Below, in pieces: positions 8,838 to 20,197 of a DNA stretch of 64,000 nucleotides; the first letter of the stretch is position 1; the number at the start of each line of letters is the position of its first letter. The translations under genes and the position numbers were made by a program. This stretch comes from Pseudomonas parafulva. Lineage in GTDB: Bacteria; Pseudomonadota; Gammaproteobacteria; Pseudomonadales; Pseudomonadaceae. The stretch lies in the NCBI RefSeq assembly GCF_002021815.1, contig NZ_CP019952.1, forward strand, positions 1,209,001 through 1,273,000. The letters run 5' to 3'. The notes under the pieces were generated by a model. It ran no database searches. It was not told the origin of the DNA and saw only the letters and a list, made by a program, of their open reading frames with translations.

Positions 8838-10748
8838 ATGGTTCAGGCAAGCAGTCACGCCGAGGGCGGGCACGCAGCGAAGCAGGGGGCGACCCGGTCG
8901 CTGGGCCTGCTGGTGGCGGCGGTCGGGGTGGTTTATGGCGATATCGGCACCAGCCCGCTGTATACCTTGAAGGAAGTGTTCACGGGCGGTTACGGGGTGC
9001 AGGTCAATCACGACGGTGTGCTGGGGATCCTGTCGTTGATCCTCTGGTCGCTGCTGTGGGTGGTGTCGTTCAAGTACGTGGTGTTCATCCTGCGTGCCGA
9101 CAACCAGGGGGAGGGCGGCACCATGGCCCTGACCGCGCTGGCGCGGCGCGCCACGGCGGCGCATCCGCGCCTGCGGACCCTCATGGTGATCTGCGGCTTG
9201 ATCGGTGCCTCGCTGTTCTATGGCGACAGCATGATCACCCCGGCCGTTTCGGTGCTCTCGGCCGTCGAGGGCCTGGGCCTGGCCTTCGATGGCATCGATC
9301 ATTGGGTGGTCCCGGTGTCCCTGGTGGTGCTGGTGGCGCTGTTTCTGGTGCAGCGCCATGGCACTGAAAAGATCGGCAAGCTGTTCGGCCCGGTCATGGT
9401 CATCTGGTTCATGGTGCTGGCCGCGCTGGGGGGTCATGGCATCGCACAGACGCCTGAAGTGCTGCGCGCCTTCAACCCCGGTTGGGCAGTCAATTTCTTC
9501 ATCGTCCACCCCGGCATGGGGGTGGCCATCCTCGGCGCGGTGGTGCTGGCGCTGACCGGTGCCGAAGCCCTATACGCCGACATGGGGCATTTTGGCCGCA
9601 AGCCGATCGCACGGGCCTGGTTCGCCCTGGTGCTGCCGGCACTGGTGCTCAACTACTTCGGCCAGGGCGCCATGCTGCTGCAAAACCCCGAGGCCGCGCG
9701 CAACCCGTTCTACCTGTTGGCCCCTAGCTGGGCCTTGCTGCCGCTGGTCGGCCTTGCCACGCTGGCCACCGTCATTGCGTCGCAGGCGGTGATCTCCGGC
9801 GCCTTCTCGCTCACCCGACAGGCCATCCAGCTGGGCTACATCCCGCGTATGCACATCCAGCACACCTCCAGTGACGAGCAAGGGCAAATCTACGTGGCGG
9901 CGGTCAACTGGACGTTGATGGTGGGCGTGGTGCTGCTGGTGATCGGCTTCGAGTCCTCGGGCGCCCTGGCGGCAGCCTATGGCGTGGCTGTCACCGGGAC
10001 CATGTTGATGACGACCATTCTGGTGGCGGCGGTGATGTTGTTGCTGTGGAAGTGGCCACCGGTCCTGGCCGTGCCGCTCCTGCTCGGCTTCTTGTTCGTC
10101 GATGGGCTGTTCTTTGCCGCCAACGTTCCGAAGATCGTCCAGGGTGGAGCCTTCCCTGTGCTGGCGGGCGGTTTGCTGTTCCTGCTGATGAGCACCTGGA
10201 AACGTGGCAAGCAAATTCTCGTCGAACGTATAGACGAAGGGGCGCTGCCACTGCCGCTGTTCATCAGCAGTATCCGCATCCAGCCGCCGCATCGGGTGGA
10301 GGGCACGGCAGTGTTTCTCACCGCGCGCTCGGATGCCGTGCCCCATGCATTGCTGCACAACATGCTGCACAACCAGGTGCTGCATAGCCAGGTCGTGTTG
10401 CTGACGGTGCTCAGCGAAGATCGACCCCGCGTGCCTGAGCAGGAGCGCTTCGAGGTCGAGGCCTATGGCGATGGCTTCTTCAGGGTGGTGCTGCATTTCG
10501 GCTTCATGGATGAGCCGGACGTGCCGGCGGCGCTGAAACTCTGCCACCTGGACGAGCTGGACTTCACGCCCATGCGCACCACCTACTTCCTGAGCCGCGA
10601 AACCGTGATCGCGTCCAGGCTTGAAGGCATGTCGCGCTGGCGAGGCAACCTGTTCGCGTTTTTGCTGAAGAATGCCAACGGCAATTTGAGGTTCTTCAAC
10701 CTGCCACTCAACCGGGTGATCGAGTTGGGGACTCAGGTTGAGATCTGA
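8838..10748 (+). CDS. kup: Low-affinity potassium transporter Kup
   Basis: 636 residues from the ATG at 8838, the normal length for Kup in this genus; further upstream the frame is open but cysteine- and arginine-rich. The signature [19 protein letters not shown] opens the first membrane segment, followed by about twelve segments up to residue 470 and a cytoplasmic C-terminal domain of about 150 residues. It is a K+/H+ symporter of the inner membrane. It is monocistronic, and a REP-bearing spacer follows it. Confidence 0.93.
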   Translation: MVQASSHAEGGHAAKQGATRSLGLLVAAVGVVYGDIGTSPLYTLKEVFTGGYGVQVNHDGVLGILSLILWSLLWVVSFKYVVFILRADNQGEGGTMALTALARRATAAHPRLRTLMVICGLIGASLFYGDSMITPAVSVLSAVEGLGLAFDGIDHWVVPVSLVVLVALFLVQRHGTEKIGKLFGPVMVIWFMVLAALGGHGIAQTPEVLRAFNPGWAVNFFIVHPGMGVAILGAVVLALTGAEALYADMGHFGRKPIARAWFALVLPALVLNYFGQGAMLLQNPEAARNPFYLLAPSWALLPLVGLATLATVIASQAVISGAFSLTRQAIQLGYIPRMHIQHTSSDEQGQIYVAAVNWTLMVGVVLLVIGFESSGALAAAYGVAVTGTMLMTTILVAAVMLLLWKWPPVLAVPLLLGFLFVDGLFFAANVPKIVQGGAFPVLAGGLLFLLMSTWKRGKQILVERIDEGALPLPLFISSIRIQPPHRVEGTAVFLTARSDAVPHALLHNMLHNQVLHSQVVLLTVLSEDRPRVPEQERFEVEAYGDGFFRVVLHFGFMDEPDVPAALKLCHLDELDFTPMRTTYFLSRETVIASRLEGMSRWRGNLFAFLLKNANGNLRFFNLPLNRVIELGTQVEI

Positions 10749-11108
10749 AACAGGGTAGGGGAGCGGCTGAGGGGATTCCCCTAGGGCCTGGTGATGTTTG
10801 CGGCGACGCGAGGGTACTGGGGCTGCTGCGCAGCTCATCGCGGCCGGTCCGGCGCCCCGGCGAGGCCGCCCCTACACTGACCGCATAACGCCTGAGTCAG
10901 GAGCTTCACAGGGCTTTGTAGGAGCGGCCCTCGTGCCGCGATGGGCCGCAGCGCGGCCCCGGCAATATGCGCTGCGAAGCTGAAATCTTGGGGCTGCTGT
11001 GCAGCTTATCGCGGCATGAGGTCATGCAGGGCGCTGGGTAACCCCTGATCCGCGCTATCAGTGCCGAGCGCTCGACCTGGCCCTTGCAAACTGTACGTCC
11101 AATAGCCC
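10749..11108. other. Gene-free spacer between kup and the virJ-like gene
   Basis: The 360 bp between two convergent genes hold no plausible gene. They hold one complete REP (about 10917-10961) and partial REP-like text on both sides, including a 25-bp string at 10840-10864 that recurs exactly at 46119-46143. No T-tailed terminator was found; the REP stem may act as the transcript end. Confidence 0.7.
10917..10961 (+). repeat. REP element
   Basis: Tgtaggagcggccctcgtgc-type sequence with the palindromic GGGCCGCAGCGCGGCCC 3' half, the P. putida REP pattern. Similar copies occur near 20009-20052 and 20093-20137 (inverted pair) and at 46046-46090. Confidence 0.8.
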
Positions 11109-12401
11109 TCAGTTCTGCTCAGCCACACTCGACTTGCCCTGACGCGTCTCGATCTCATCGATCAGCCGCTTGGCCAAGGCCGGGTAGTTTTCATCGAAGT
11201 GGTGCCCGCCCGGTAGTTTCAGGCGTTCGCCCACGGCGGTCTTGTCGGTGCAACCGCTTTCGTCGCTTTCCTCCACCCCGTACACACACACCACTTTCGC
11301 AGCCGGCAGCTTGGCCATCTCAGGCCCGGTGGGTGCCTCTTGACCTTCCTTGCCCAGCCAGCCTTCGACTTCGATCTCGAAGCTGCCGCTGCGGGCAAAG
11401 GCCAGCAACATGACAGCGTCCACCCGTTGCTGGTCTTCCGCCGGCAGGCGGTTGTAGATGGCAGGCAGTACGTCTGCACCGAACGAGTACCCCGTCAGCA
11501 CGAAACGCTTGGTCCCCCACTTCTGCCGGTAGTGATGCATCAGTTCGGACAGGTCGGCAGCGCTCTGCTCCGGTGTCTTGTGCTGCCAGTAGTAGCGCAG
11601 GGTATCGATGCCCACCACCGGATAGCCCAGCTTGGCCATCTCGCCGGCCACGTCGCGGTCCAGGTCGCGCCAGCCACCATCGCCGGACAAGAACAACGTG
11701 ACGGTATCGGTGGTTTGACCGGCAGGTACCTCGACCACGGGGATCGCCAATGCGTTGCCATCCTGGCCCACCAAGGCCTGGGTCAGCTGTGCCTTGAGCA
11801 CCTGCGGCAGGTGGATGTCATAGTCGCTGATGCTGGTTTCGGCATTGCTCTGGTCGCGCACGAAGGCCGCACTGGCATCGTCCGGGTTATCGTTCCACGC
11901 CACGCTCCAGTGGCCGTGGGGCGCGGTCTTGGGCAAGGGGGCCTGGCACCCTGGCTGCTCGACCGTAAAGCCCACGGAAATGGCCCGGGCCTTGTCGTCG
12001 TTCTGGCTGGCCAGCCAGCGCCAGGCTTGGGTGGCACCCGGGCCAATGCCGGCAACCAGGGTCGGTTTGCTCGGCAACTGGGCCAGGGCCGTGTCCATGG
12101 CTTGCTGCTGCTTGGTGCAATCACCGGCAGGCAGCACCACTTGCACCAATTGCGCCTCGGCCGCCTGGGCAAGGTCCAGCAGTTGCTTGTGGGTCAGGGC
12201 CTGGTCCTGCGGTACGCCGATCGCCACCCAGGCAGTAGGATGCACGCCTGGGGTGACGCGGGTGATGCTGGCATCGTTGATTTGAAGTTGTTCAAGCTGT
12301 GCATCCGGCGCCGGGCGCGTCCAGAACCAGAACGCCGTGGCGCCGGCCAGGGCGGCCAGCAGCAGGGTCAGCAACAGGTAAAGCCAAAAGCGTCGGGTCA
12401 T
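11109..12401 (-). CDS. AcvB/VirJ-family periplasmic serine hydrolase (aminoacyl-phosphatidylglycerol hydrolase type)
   Basis: 430 residues with an N-terminal membrane segment or signal (about 7-27) and two alpha/beta-hydrolase-like halves. The second half has LSGDGGWRDLDRD and the nucleophile elbow GYSFGAD (S306), with a late His in GGHHFDENY. It matches AcvB/VirJ proteins; P. aeruginosa PA0919 in the same position removes alanine from alanyl-phosphatidylglycerol. The start codon overlaps the mprF stop (ATGA), so synthase and hydrolase are translated together. Whether the local lipid carries Ala or Lys cannot be read from sequence. Confidence 0.82.
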   Translation of the reverse strand: MTRRFWLYLLLTLLLAALAGATAFWFWTRPAPDAQLEQLQINDASITRVTPGVHPTAWVAIGVPQDQALTHKQLLDLAQAAEAQLVQVVLPAGDCTKQQQAMDTALAQLPSKPTLVAGIGPGATQAWRWLASQNDDKARAISVGFTVEQPGCQAPLPKTAPHGHWSVAWNDNPDDASAAFVRDQSNAETSISDYDIHLPQVLKAQLTQALVGQDGNALAIPVVEVPAGQTTDTVTLFLSGDGGWRDLDRDVAGEMAKLGYPVVGIDTLRYYWQHKTPEQSAADLSELMHHYRQKWGTKRFVLTGYSFGADVLPAIYNRLPAEDQQRVDAVMLLAFARSGSFEIEVEGWLGKEGQEAPTGPEMAKLPAAKVVCVYGVEESDESGCTDKTAVGERLKLPGGHHFDENYPALAKRLIDEIETRQGKSSVAEQN

Positions 12402-15043
12402 CAGCGTTTCACCAATCCAGTCAAGCCACCGGCAATCAGGGCAGCAGTGTCGGCCAGAGCCACCAGCGGGTCGAGCCCGGCAGGCACGGCCATGTAGCGA
12501 GGTTCCCAGTCGGGCTGGAACTTGTCCTTGAACCGGCGCAGCCCCTGGAAGTTGTAGAGTTGCTCGCCACGGCGGAACACCATCGAGCCCAGGCGCTGGG
12601 TCAGGGGCGCACCGCGCCGTGGTTGTAGCCCCGAAAGCGGCACCATGCCCAGGCTGAAGCGGCCGTAGTCATGGCTTTTGTAGTGCAGGATCAAGCCGAT
12701 CATCATGAACTCCATGGTCAGCTTGGGCGCCTGCGGGTGTGCGCGCATCAGGTCGAGGCTGGCTAACTCGTTGCTGTGGGTCTCGAGCAGGTTGGCAAAG
12801 GCCACAGGTTGGCCCTGGAAACGAATCAGGGCGATACGGAAATGTTGCAGATAATCCGGGCTGAAACGGCCCAGCGAAAAACCCTTTTCGCGAACGTTCT
12901 TGCCACTTAGCCATGCATTGGAAATTTCCTTGAGCTCAGCCAGCGGCGCATGGCCTGGCTCATGGATTTCCAGGCTCAGCCCGTCACGGCCGCCTCGATT
13001 CCACGTGTAGCGCAGGTCTTTCATCTCCTTGCCTTTGGCGTCGAGGTCGAAGCGGCGCAGGTCGACACGGGCTTCTTCACCCAGCTTCAAGGCGGTCAGG
13101 CCGATATCCATGTAGAACGGCAGGTTCTGCGCACGCACCTGGTAAAACACCGGTCGGGCGTGGTGCAGGTCGCACAGGTCGCGGAACTGCCAGATCATCT
13201 CGGCACGCTCCTGGGCCGGCCCGATCGGATCGTAGAGCGCTACCAGGCTGCGACCACGGCGGGCATACATCAGGAACGCGTTGTCCCTGGGATGGAACAG
13301 CAGCGCCTTGTCGCCGGTCAGGGCCAGGCCGCCATCGGGCTGGTCGGATGCCTGCAGAATGCGATGGGCACGTTGCAATTCGGCTTCATCGGGCAGGTGG
13401 ATCACCGGCGGTGCAGTGCGCAGCAGCCAGGTCAGCGCCAGCGCTGCGAGCAGCAAGGCACTGCCCATCGCCGCACGCAGCCCACGGGGGGCATCGGCGT
13501 CCAGGGTGAACTGCCACCACAGCTGATGGCTGTAGGGCACATCCTGGTAGGCGAACAACAGCAGCCACACCGAGGCGCCCACCGCGCAGGCGCTGGCCAC
13601 CAGGTACACCGGCGAAAACGGCAGCTCCATCAAACGGCTGGGCCGATAGAACGAGCGGCGGAACAAGGCCAGGAGCGCGGCGGTGAAGGTCAGCAGGCAG
13701 GCTTCTTCCCAGTCGAACCCCTTGAGCAGCGAGAGCAATGCACCCACCAGCAACAGCACCGTGGTCAGCAGCCACGCGGCCGACAGGCGCCGACGCAGGC
13801 CTTGGGCCAGCAGCAGGCACAGTACGCCGATCAGGCTGGCGCCGAAGTGGGAGGCATCGATCAGCCGATGGGGAATCAGAAAGCCCATGTGCTCAAGGCG
13901 GGTATCGATCTCGGGCGTGGCGCCGGAAAACAGCAGTACCACCCCGGAGAGAAATACCATGATGGCCAGGATAGGCGCTGCCAGCCCGGATGCAGCCTTC
14001 ATGGCCTGCCGCGCGAACAGCAAGCGCCGGGCTTCGTTGGCCAGCAGCAGCACGCAGGCCAGCAGAAGCGGCAGCACCACATAGATGATGCGGTACAACA
14101 GCAACGCGGCCGCCAATGGCGCAGCGCCCAATTGATCGGCGAAGGCGGCCAGCAGGATGGCCTCGAACACACCAACGCCACCCGGTACATGGCTGAGCAC
14201 GCCCGCGGCCAGCGCCAGGAGGTAGACCAGTACGAAGGCACCGAACGGGGGTGCTTCGGGCAGCAGCAGGTAGAGCACGGTAGCGGCGGCGGCGACGTCC
14301 AGTGCCGTGATCAGCAGCTGCAGGCCAGTAAGCCGGGCGCCGGGCAGTCGCAGCGTACGCCGACCCAGTTGCACCAGCAAGTTGTCAGGCACTGGCTGCT
14401 CGGCCAGCCGCTTGCGGTACAGGCCTACCGCCAACAGTGCGCAGGCGGCCAGGACGGCAACCGCGATGCCGGCCAGCAAGCCTTGCGGCAACCGCAGGGC
14501 AGCCGAGGCGGCGGGCAGATTGCTAAGGGTGGCCAATGCTGCGAGCGGTGGCAGTGCACAACCCAGTGAAAGGCTCGCGAAGACGGTCATGCGCGCGACC
14601 TCGCCCGCACCCACGCCTTGGCGTGCATACAGCCGGTAGCGCACCGAGCCGCCCGACAGCATGGACAGGCCGATGGCATTGCCGATGGCGAAGGCGCTAA
14701 AACCGCCCAGTATCAACGTTCGCGCAGGTAGCTTGACCCCCGCGTAGCGGCTGGCTGACCACTCGTAGCCCAGCAGAATCACGAATCCGATCACGGTCGC
14801 CAGCAGCGCGCCAAGCAGTGACTGCACCGGCACTTCGAGCATGGCATCGTGCAAGGCATAGATGTCCAGCTCGCTCAGCAGGTGGCGGCAGGCGATCAAG
14901 GCCATGGTGAACAGCACCAGCGTCACCGCCAGCCCGATCGGCTGACGATAGCGGCTTATCCGTTCAAGCAAGGGCAGGCGCTGCACGGCTCCGGGCAACG
15001 CTGTGGCCAGCGGCACCGTAGGTTCAGGGTTCTGAGCGGTCAT
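12401..15043 (-). CDS. mprF: Aminoacyl-phosphatidylglycerol synthase/flippase MprF
   Basis: 880 residues. The first ~520 form about fourteen membrane segments including the flippase domain (MSGGSVRYRLYARQGV, HVPGGVGVFE); the C-terminal ~330 residues form the cytosolic double-GNAT DUF2156 synthase (ARRGRSLVALYDPIG, ending KDKFQPDWEPRYMA). It uses aminoacyl-tRNA to add Ala or Lys to phosphatidylglycerol and flips the product, reducing negative surface charge and cationic-peptide sensitivity. The closest P. aeruginosa counterpart I know, PA0920, makes alanyl-PG. It heads the operon with the virJ-like hydrolase. Confidence 0.9.
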   Translation of the reverse strand: MTAQNPEPTVPLATALPGAVQRLPLLERISRYRQPIGLAVTLVLFTMALIACRHLLSELDIYALHDAMLEVPVQSLLGALLATVIGFVILLGYEWSASRYAGVKLPARTLILGGFSAFAIGNAIGLSMLSGGSVRYRLYARQGVGAGEVARMTVFASLSLGCALPPLAALATLSNLPAASAALRLPQGLLAGIAVAVLAACALLAVGLYRKRLAEQPVPDNLLVQLGRRTLRLPGARLTGLQLLITALDVAAAATVLYLLLPEAPPFGAFVLVYLLALAAGVLSHVPGGVGVFEAILLAAFADQLGAAPLAAALLLYRIIYVVLPLLLACVLLLANEARRLLFARQAMKAASGLAAPILAIMVFLSGVVLLFSGATPEIDTRLEHMGFLIPHRLIDASHFGASLIGVLCLLLAQGLRRRLSAAWLLTTVLLLVGALLSLLKGFDWEEACLLTFTAALLALFRRSFYRPSRLMELPFSPVYLVASACAVGASVWLLLFAYQDVPYSHQLWWQFTLDADAPRGLRAAMGSALLLAALALTWLLRTAPPVIHLPDEAELQRAHRILQASDQPDGGLALTGDKALLFHPRDNAFLMYARRGRSLVALYDPIGPAQERAEMIWQFRDLCDLHHARPVFYQVRAQNLPFYMDIGLTALKLGEEARVDLRRFDLDAKGKEMKDLRYTWNRGGRDGLSLEIHEPGHAPLAELKEISNAWLSGKNVREKGFSLGRFSPDYLQHFRIALIRFQGQPVAFANLLETHSNELASLDLMRAHPQAPKLTMEFMMIGLILHYKSHDYGRFSLGMVPLSGLQPRRGAPLTQRLGSMVFRRGEQLYNFQGLRRFKDKFQPDWEPRYMAVPAGLDPLVALADTAALIAGGLTGLVKR

Positions 15044-15257
15044 GAATTACCCCGGGCGTCAGGCACGAGGTGAAGAAGAGGCGCGGCCAAGTGAAAGTCC
15101 CTTTGGAAAACGTATCCAATATTACTCCGGCCATGGGCGCATAACAGCCCGGCAGGGGTTAAAGATAGTTCATCCACGCAAGGGCAGCGCCAGCCGCTAA
15201 TCGGGGGTGCGCCAAGGCATGCAGGCATCGCTTGCAAGTAAGGGAGGTAGAAACGAA

Positions 15258-15289
15258 AAACCCCGCGCGTATCGCTACGTGCGGGGTTT
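15258..15289 (-). terminator. Terminator of first fMet tRNA unit
   Basis: AAACCCCGC and GCGGGGTTT pair around a 14-base loop; read on the minus strand it lies 14 bp after the tRNA 3' end at 15303. It differs from the other two fMet terminators. Confidence 0.82.
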
Positions 15290-15302
15290 GTTCTGACGAA
15301 TA

Positions 15303-15379
<77 letters not shown>

Positions 15380-15391
15380 TCAGAGGTGCGC

Positions 15392-15419
15392 ATTCTACAG
15401 CGAACGACTTTGATGTCAA
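15392..15419 (-). promoter_or_regulatory. Sigma70 promoter of fMet copy 1
   Basis: Read on the minus strand: TTGACA (15419-15414), 16-bp spacer, TAGAAT (15397-15392), about 13 bp before the tRNA. Confidence 0.85.
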
Positions 15420-15493
15420 GCGTTTAGGGAATCTTGTGGCCAGCGCTTGAACAGAACAGGGCGCATCTTGGTAACCCTGGTGCCGTGAAACAG

Positions 15494-15532
15494 GCAAAGA
15501 AAAAGGCCACTGCGTTAACAGTGGCCTTTTCT
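15494..15532 (-). terminator. Terminator of second fMet tRNA unit
   Basis: AAGGCCACTG and CAGTGGCCTT pair around CGTTAA, with T-rich flanks. The 39-bp block is identical to that at 15705-15743. Confidence 0.88.
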
Positions 15533-15538
15533 TGAACT

Positions 15539-15615
<77 letters not shown>

Positions 15616-15627
15616 TCTGTGGGGCGG

Positions 15628-15655
15628 ATTCTACAGTCTTAGCAGGTGGTGTCAA
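15628..15655 (-). promoter_or_regulatory. Sigma70 promoter of fMet copy 2
   Basis: Minus strand TTGACA (15655-15650), 16-bp spacer, TAGAAT (15633-15628). Confidence 0.85.
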
Positions 15656-15704
15656 GTGCTACTCATTGATTTAACGAGGTTTTTTCGAATTGCTTTGCAC
15701 GCGC

Positions 15705-15743
15705 GCAAAGAAAAAGGCCACTGCGTTAACAGTGGCCTTTTCT
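15705..15743 (-). terminator. Terminator of third fMet tRNA unit
   Basis: Identical to the 39-bp block at 15494-15532: AAGGCCACTG/CAGTGGCCTT stem with T-rich tail, 6 bp after the tRNA. Confidence 0.88.
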
Positions 15744-15749
15744 CGAATC

Positions 15750-15826
<77 letters not shown>

Positions 15827-15839
15827 CCTGTGAGATCGA

Positions 15840-15867
15840 ATTCTACGGATTTGTTTCCCCGTGTCAA
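15840..15867 (-). promoter_or_regulatory. Sigma70 promoter of fMet copy 3
   Basis: Minus strand TTGACA (15867-15862), 16-bp spacer, TAGAAT (15845-15840), the same architecture as the other two copies. Confidence 0.85.
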
Positions 15868-16004
15868 GCAAATAGTGTGAAAAGCCCTTTTTGTTCAGAC
15901 CTTTAGCCTTGTAGCACGCGGGCTGGGGTAGCGCGCCTACGGTGAACGCCGGCGCTGTCTAACCTATGTCCATGCTGTTTGAACACCAAACCATGCGCTA
16001 TTAT

Positions 16005-16020
16005 CTGTATGAATTTACAG
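16005..16020 (+). promoter_or_regulatory. LexA (SOS) box upstream of dinB
   Basis: CTGTATGAATTTACAG fits CTG-N10-CAG with the AT-rich centre of a gammaproteobacterial LexA site. It ends 15 bp before the dinB start, so LexA binding would block initiation directly. Confidence 0.85.
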
Positions 16021-16035
16021 TGCCTATGGTCATCC

Positions 16036-17100
16036 ATGTCCCTGCGCAAGATCATTCACGTCGACTGCGACTGCTTTTATGCTGCCATCGAAATGCGCGA
16101 CGACCCTCGTCTTGCAGGTCGCCCCATGGCAGTGGGCGGGTCGGCCGAAAGGCGTGGGGTCATCGCCACATGCAATTATGAAGCGCGTGCCTACGGGGTG
16201 CGTTCCGCGATGTCGTCCCGTCACGCCCTCAAGTTGTGCCCGGACCTGTTGATCGTTAAGCCGCGCTTCGAGGCTTACCGTGAGGCTTCTCGAGAGATAC
16301 ATGCCATCTTTCGTGACTACACCGACCTGATCGAGCCGCTGTCCTTGGACGAGGCCTACCTGGATGTCAGTGAAAGCCAATGGTATGCCGGCAGCGCTAC
16401 ACGCATCGCCGAGGACATCCGTCGGCGCGTGGCCCGTACCCTGCATATCACCGTCTCGGCCGGGGTGGCGCCCAACAAGTTTCTTGCCAAGATCGCCAGC
16501 GACTGGCGAAAGCCCAATGGCCTGTTCGTGATCAGGCCTGATGAAATAGAAGCGTTCGTGGCGACGCTGCCGGTCACCCGTCTGCACGGTGTGGGCAAGG
16601 TCACAGCAGATAAGCTGACCCGCCTGGGGATCGAGACCTGCTCGCAGTTGCGTGAATGGTCTCGCCTGGCGCTGGTGCGAGAGTTCGGCACCTTTGGCGA
16701 GCGGTTGTGGGGACTGGCGCGTGGTATCGATGATCGCGTGGTTCAAAACGACAGCCGGCGGCAGTCGGTCAGCGTCGAGAATACCTACGACACCGACCTG
16801 CCGGATTTGCCCAGTTGCCTGGCACGGTTGCCGGAATTGCTGCAGAGCCTGAACGAGCGCATCGAGCGGATGGACAGCACCTACCGGCCGGAAAAGCCTT
16901 TCGTCAAGGTCAAGTTCCATGACTTTACCCAGACCACCCTTGAGCAAGCAGGCGCCGGCAGGGACTTGGACAGTTACCGGCAGCTGGTGGCGCAAGCGTT
17001 CGCGCGCGGTGGTAAACCTGTGCGATTGCTAGGTGTAGGGGTGAGATTGCGGGACTTGCGCGGTGCGCATGAACAGCTGGAGCTTTTCCCGCCGCTATAG
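16036..17100 (+). CDS. dinB: DNA polymerase IV
   Basis: 354 residues from the ATG at 16036 (MSLRKIIHVDCDCFYAAIEMR), the normal Pol IV length; earlier in-frame ATGs would overlap the LexA box. Y-family motifs are present: the first catalytic Asp in HVDCDCFY, SLDEAYLDV, SAGVAPNKFLAKIASD(W)xKP, and a C-terminal little-finger domain. Pol IV performs error-prone translesion synthesis. Control by LexA is supported by the adjacent box. Confidence 0.94.
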   Translation: MSLRKIIHVDCDCFYAAIEMRDDPRLAGRPMAVGGSAERRGVIATCNYEARAYGVRSAMSSRHALKLCPDLLIVKPRFEAYREASREIHAIFRDYTDLIEPLSLDEAYLDVSESQWYAGSATRIAEDIRRRVARTLHITVSAGVAPNKFLAKIASDWRKPNGLFVIRPDEIEAFVATLPVTRLHGVGKVTADKLTRLGIETCSQLREWSRLALVREFGTFGERLWGLARGIDDRVVQNDSRRQSVSVENTYDTDLPDLPSCLARLPELLQSLNERIERMDSTYRPEKPFVKVKFHDFTQTTLEQAGAGRDLDSYRQLVAQAFARGGKPVRLLGVGVRLRDLRGAHEQLELFPPL

Positions 17101-17173
17101 CTCGCAAGAAAAGTGCTCAGTTGCCCGCGTTGAGACCCTCACGGGTCCAGCGCGGGTCAGCCACAGGCGGGCG

Positions 17174-18124
17174 TCAATGCCCTGGATCAGCCACCAGTCG
17201 GCCAGTGGCCTTGGTCAGGGACTGCAAGAACTCCTGTTGCAACTCGGGATCGTTGCGCGTCAGCTCGATCAGGCTCTGCTCCAACTCACTGGCTTCCTCC
17301 TCGAGGCCCAGCTCGGACAGCCGCTTGACTCGGTGCACCCACTGGCTCACCTCATCATCTTCGAGGTCGTCGAAAATCAGCTCGTGAGCTTCGCGCAACT
17401 TGTTGCGCAGCGTGGCGCTGATCAACAAACTGGCGTCACCGCGCACGGCGTTGTCCTCATCGACCACTTGCAGATGCAAGGTGCCGACATGGTTGAGGTT
17501 CTGCTCCGAGAAGGGGCTGTCGAGCAGGTTCAGGCGCAGGATGCCCGCACGGTCGGTGGTCAGCTCATAAGTGTTCTTGCCGGCCTTGACCTCCACCAGG
17601 CGCTCGCTCCACGGCATGCTCGTGGCCTCTTCGCGCTTGGCTTTCTGCACTTCGCTGATACCTGCCAGGTTCTGCTGGGCGCGGCCGTTGGAAGGCACGT
17701 TCATGAACGGATTAAGGCCGTCCACGCCATAACTGAGCCAATCGTGGGTAATGCTCTGGGGCAGGTTGCCCAAGGCGAAGACGTTGACCACGTTGGCACC
17801 CACGCCTGCTACAACCGCCACGGCACCCAGCGGAATCTCGTAGATTTCCCGCCAGGGTTGGTAAGGCGTGTAGCGGTCGTAGTGGCGCGTCACCTCGAAC
17901 TCGGTGACCTCGAAACGCTTCTGCTCATGTACGCGTACACGTCGTTGCGGCAGCTCCATCACCTTCGGCTCGCCAACGTCGATCTGCAGGGTGTGTTCGA
18001 GCAGTTTGCGCTCGACGCGCTCCTCGTGGTCGCTGCGCTGGGGCATCTGGTTGGCGCAGCCGCTGACGAGCAGGGCGCCGCACAGTGCGGCGCCCTTGAG
18101 CTTATAGGTACTTCGCTTGGACAT
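17174..18124 (-). CDS. Conserved lipoprotein, function unknown
   Basis: 316 residues from the ATG at 18124 (MSKRSTYKLK), with lipobox LLVSGC (Cys23) and the start of the mature protein CANQMPQRSD. There is a short glycine/valine-rich hydrophobic stretch near 100 (IPLGAVAVVAGVGANVVNVFALG) that could be a second membrane contact, and an acidic helical C-terminus. I do not recognise a named domain. It lies 20 bp downstream of proS on the same strand and is convergent with dinB. Confidence 0.75.
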   Translation of the reverse strand: MSKRSTYKLKGAALCGALLVSGCANQMPQRSDHEERVERKLLEHTLQIDVGEPKVMELPQRRVRVHEQKRFEVTEFEVTRHYDRYTPYQPWREIYEIPLGAVAVVAGVGANVVNVFALGNLPQSITHDWLSYGVDGLNPFMNVPSNGRAQQNLAGISEVQKAKREEATSMPWSERLVEVKAGKNTYELTTDRAGILRLNLLDSPFSEQNLNHVGTLHLQVVDEDNAVRGDASLLISATLRNKLREAHELIFDDLEDDEVSQWVHRVKRLSELGLEEEASELEQSLIELTRNDPELQQEFLQSLTKATGRLVADPGH

Positions 18125-18144
18125 GATCACTCGTGCATTGATTA

Positions 18145-19860
<1,716 letters not shown>

Positions 19861-20008
19861 GGTTAGCCGTGTCGATTGCCTAAGACGTTGAAATAGCCCC
19901 GCATTGTACGGGGGTGAAGCCAAGGCGTACAGGATGCCCCAGGGCGTCCTGCTTGTCAGCCAAGAAAAAGCCCGGCACGGTCGCCGTAAGGCTGTTCACT
20001 CAATACCG

Positions 20009-20052
20009 CTGGGGCCGTTTCACGGCCCATCGCGGCACAAGGCCGCTCCTAC
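20009..20052 (-). repeat. REP element, inverted member of a pair
   Basis: GGCCCATCGCGGCACAAGGC followed by CGCTCCTAC is the reverse complement of the REP core at 20093-20137, so the two form a BIME-like head-to-head unit with about 40 bp between them. Confidence 0.82.
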
Positions 20053-20092
20053 AAGCCCTGTGAGTACCCCAACTAGGGCATCACGCGGTCAG

Positions 20093-20137
20093 TGTGGGAG
20101 CGGCCTTGTGCCGCGATGGGCTGCGAAGCGGCCCTAA
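20093..20137 (+). repeat. REP element, direct member of a pair
   Basis: GTGGGAGCGGCCTTGTGCCG followed by CGATGGGCTGCGAAGCGGCCC, the P. putida REP core. Confidence 0.82.
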
Positions 20138-20197
20138 GTGAACTGCATTACGGCGCGGTGGCCGGGCTTTTCAGGTGCGCAGCGTTGCAAGCCAGGC

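Larger units (their letters stand above)
19861..20197. other. REP-bearing spacer between proS and the OprD porin gene
   Basis: No gene is supported in these 337 bp. They contain an inverted pair of REP elements and the probable end of the porin transcript; the proS promoter must lie in the first part. Confidence 0.7.
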
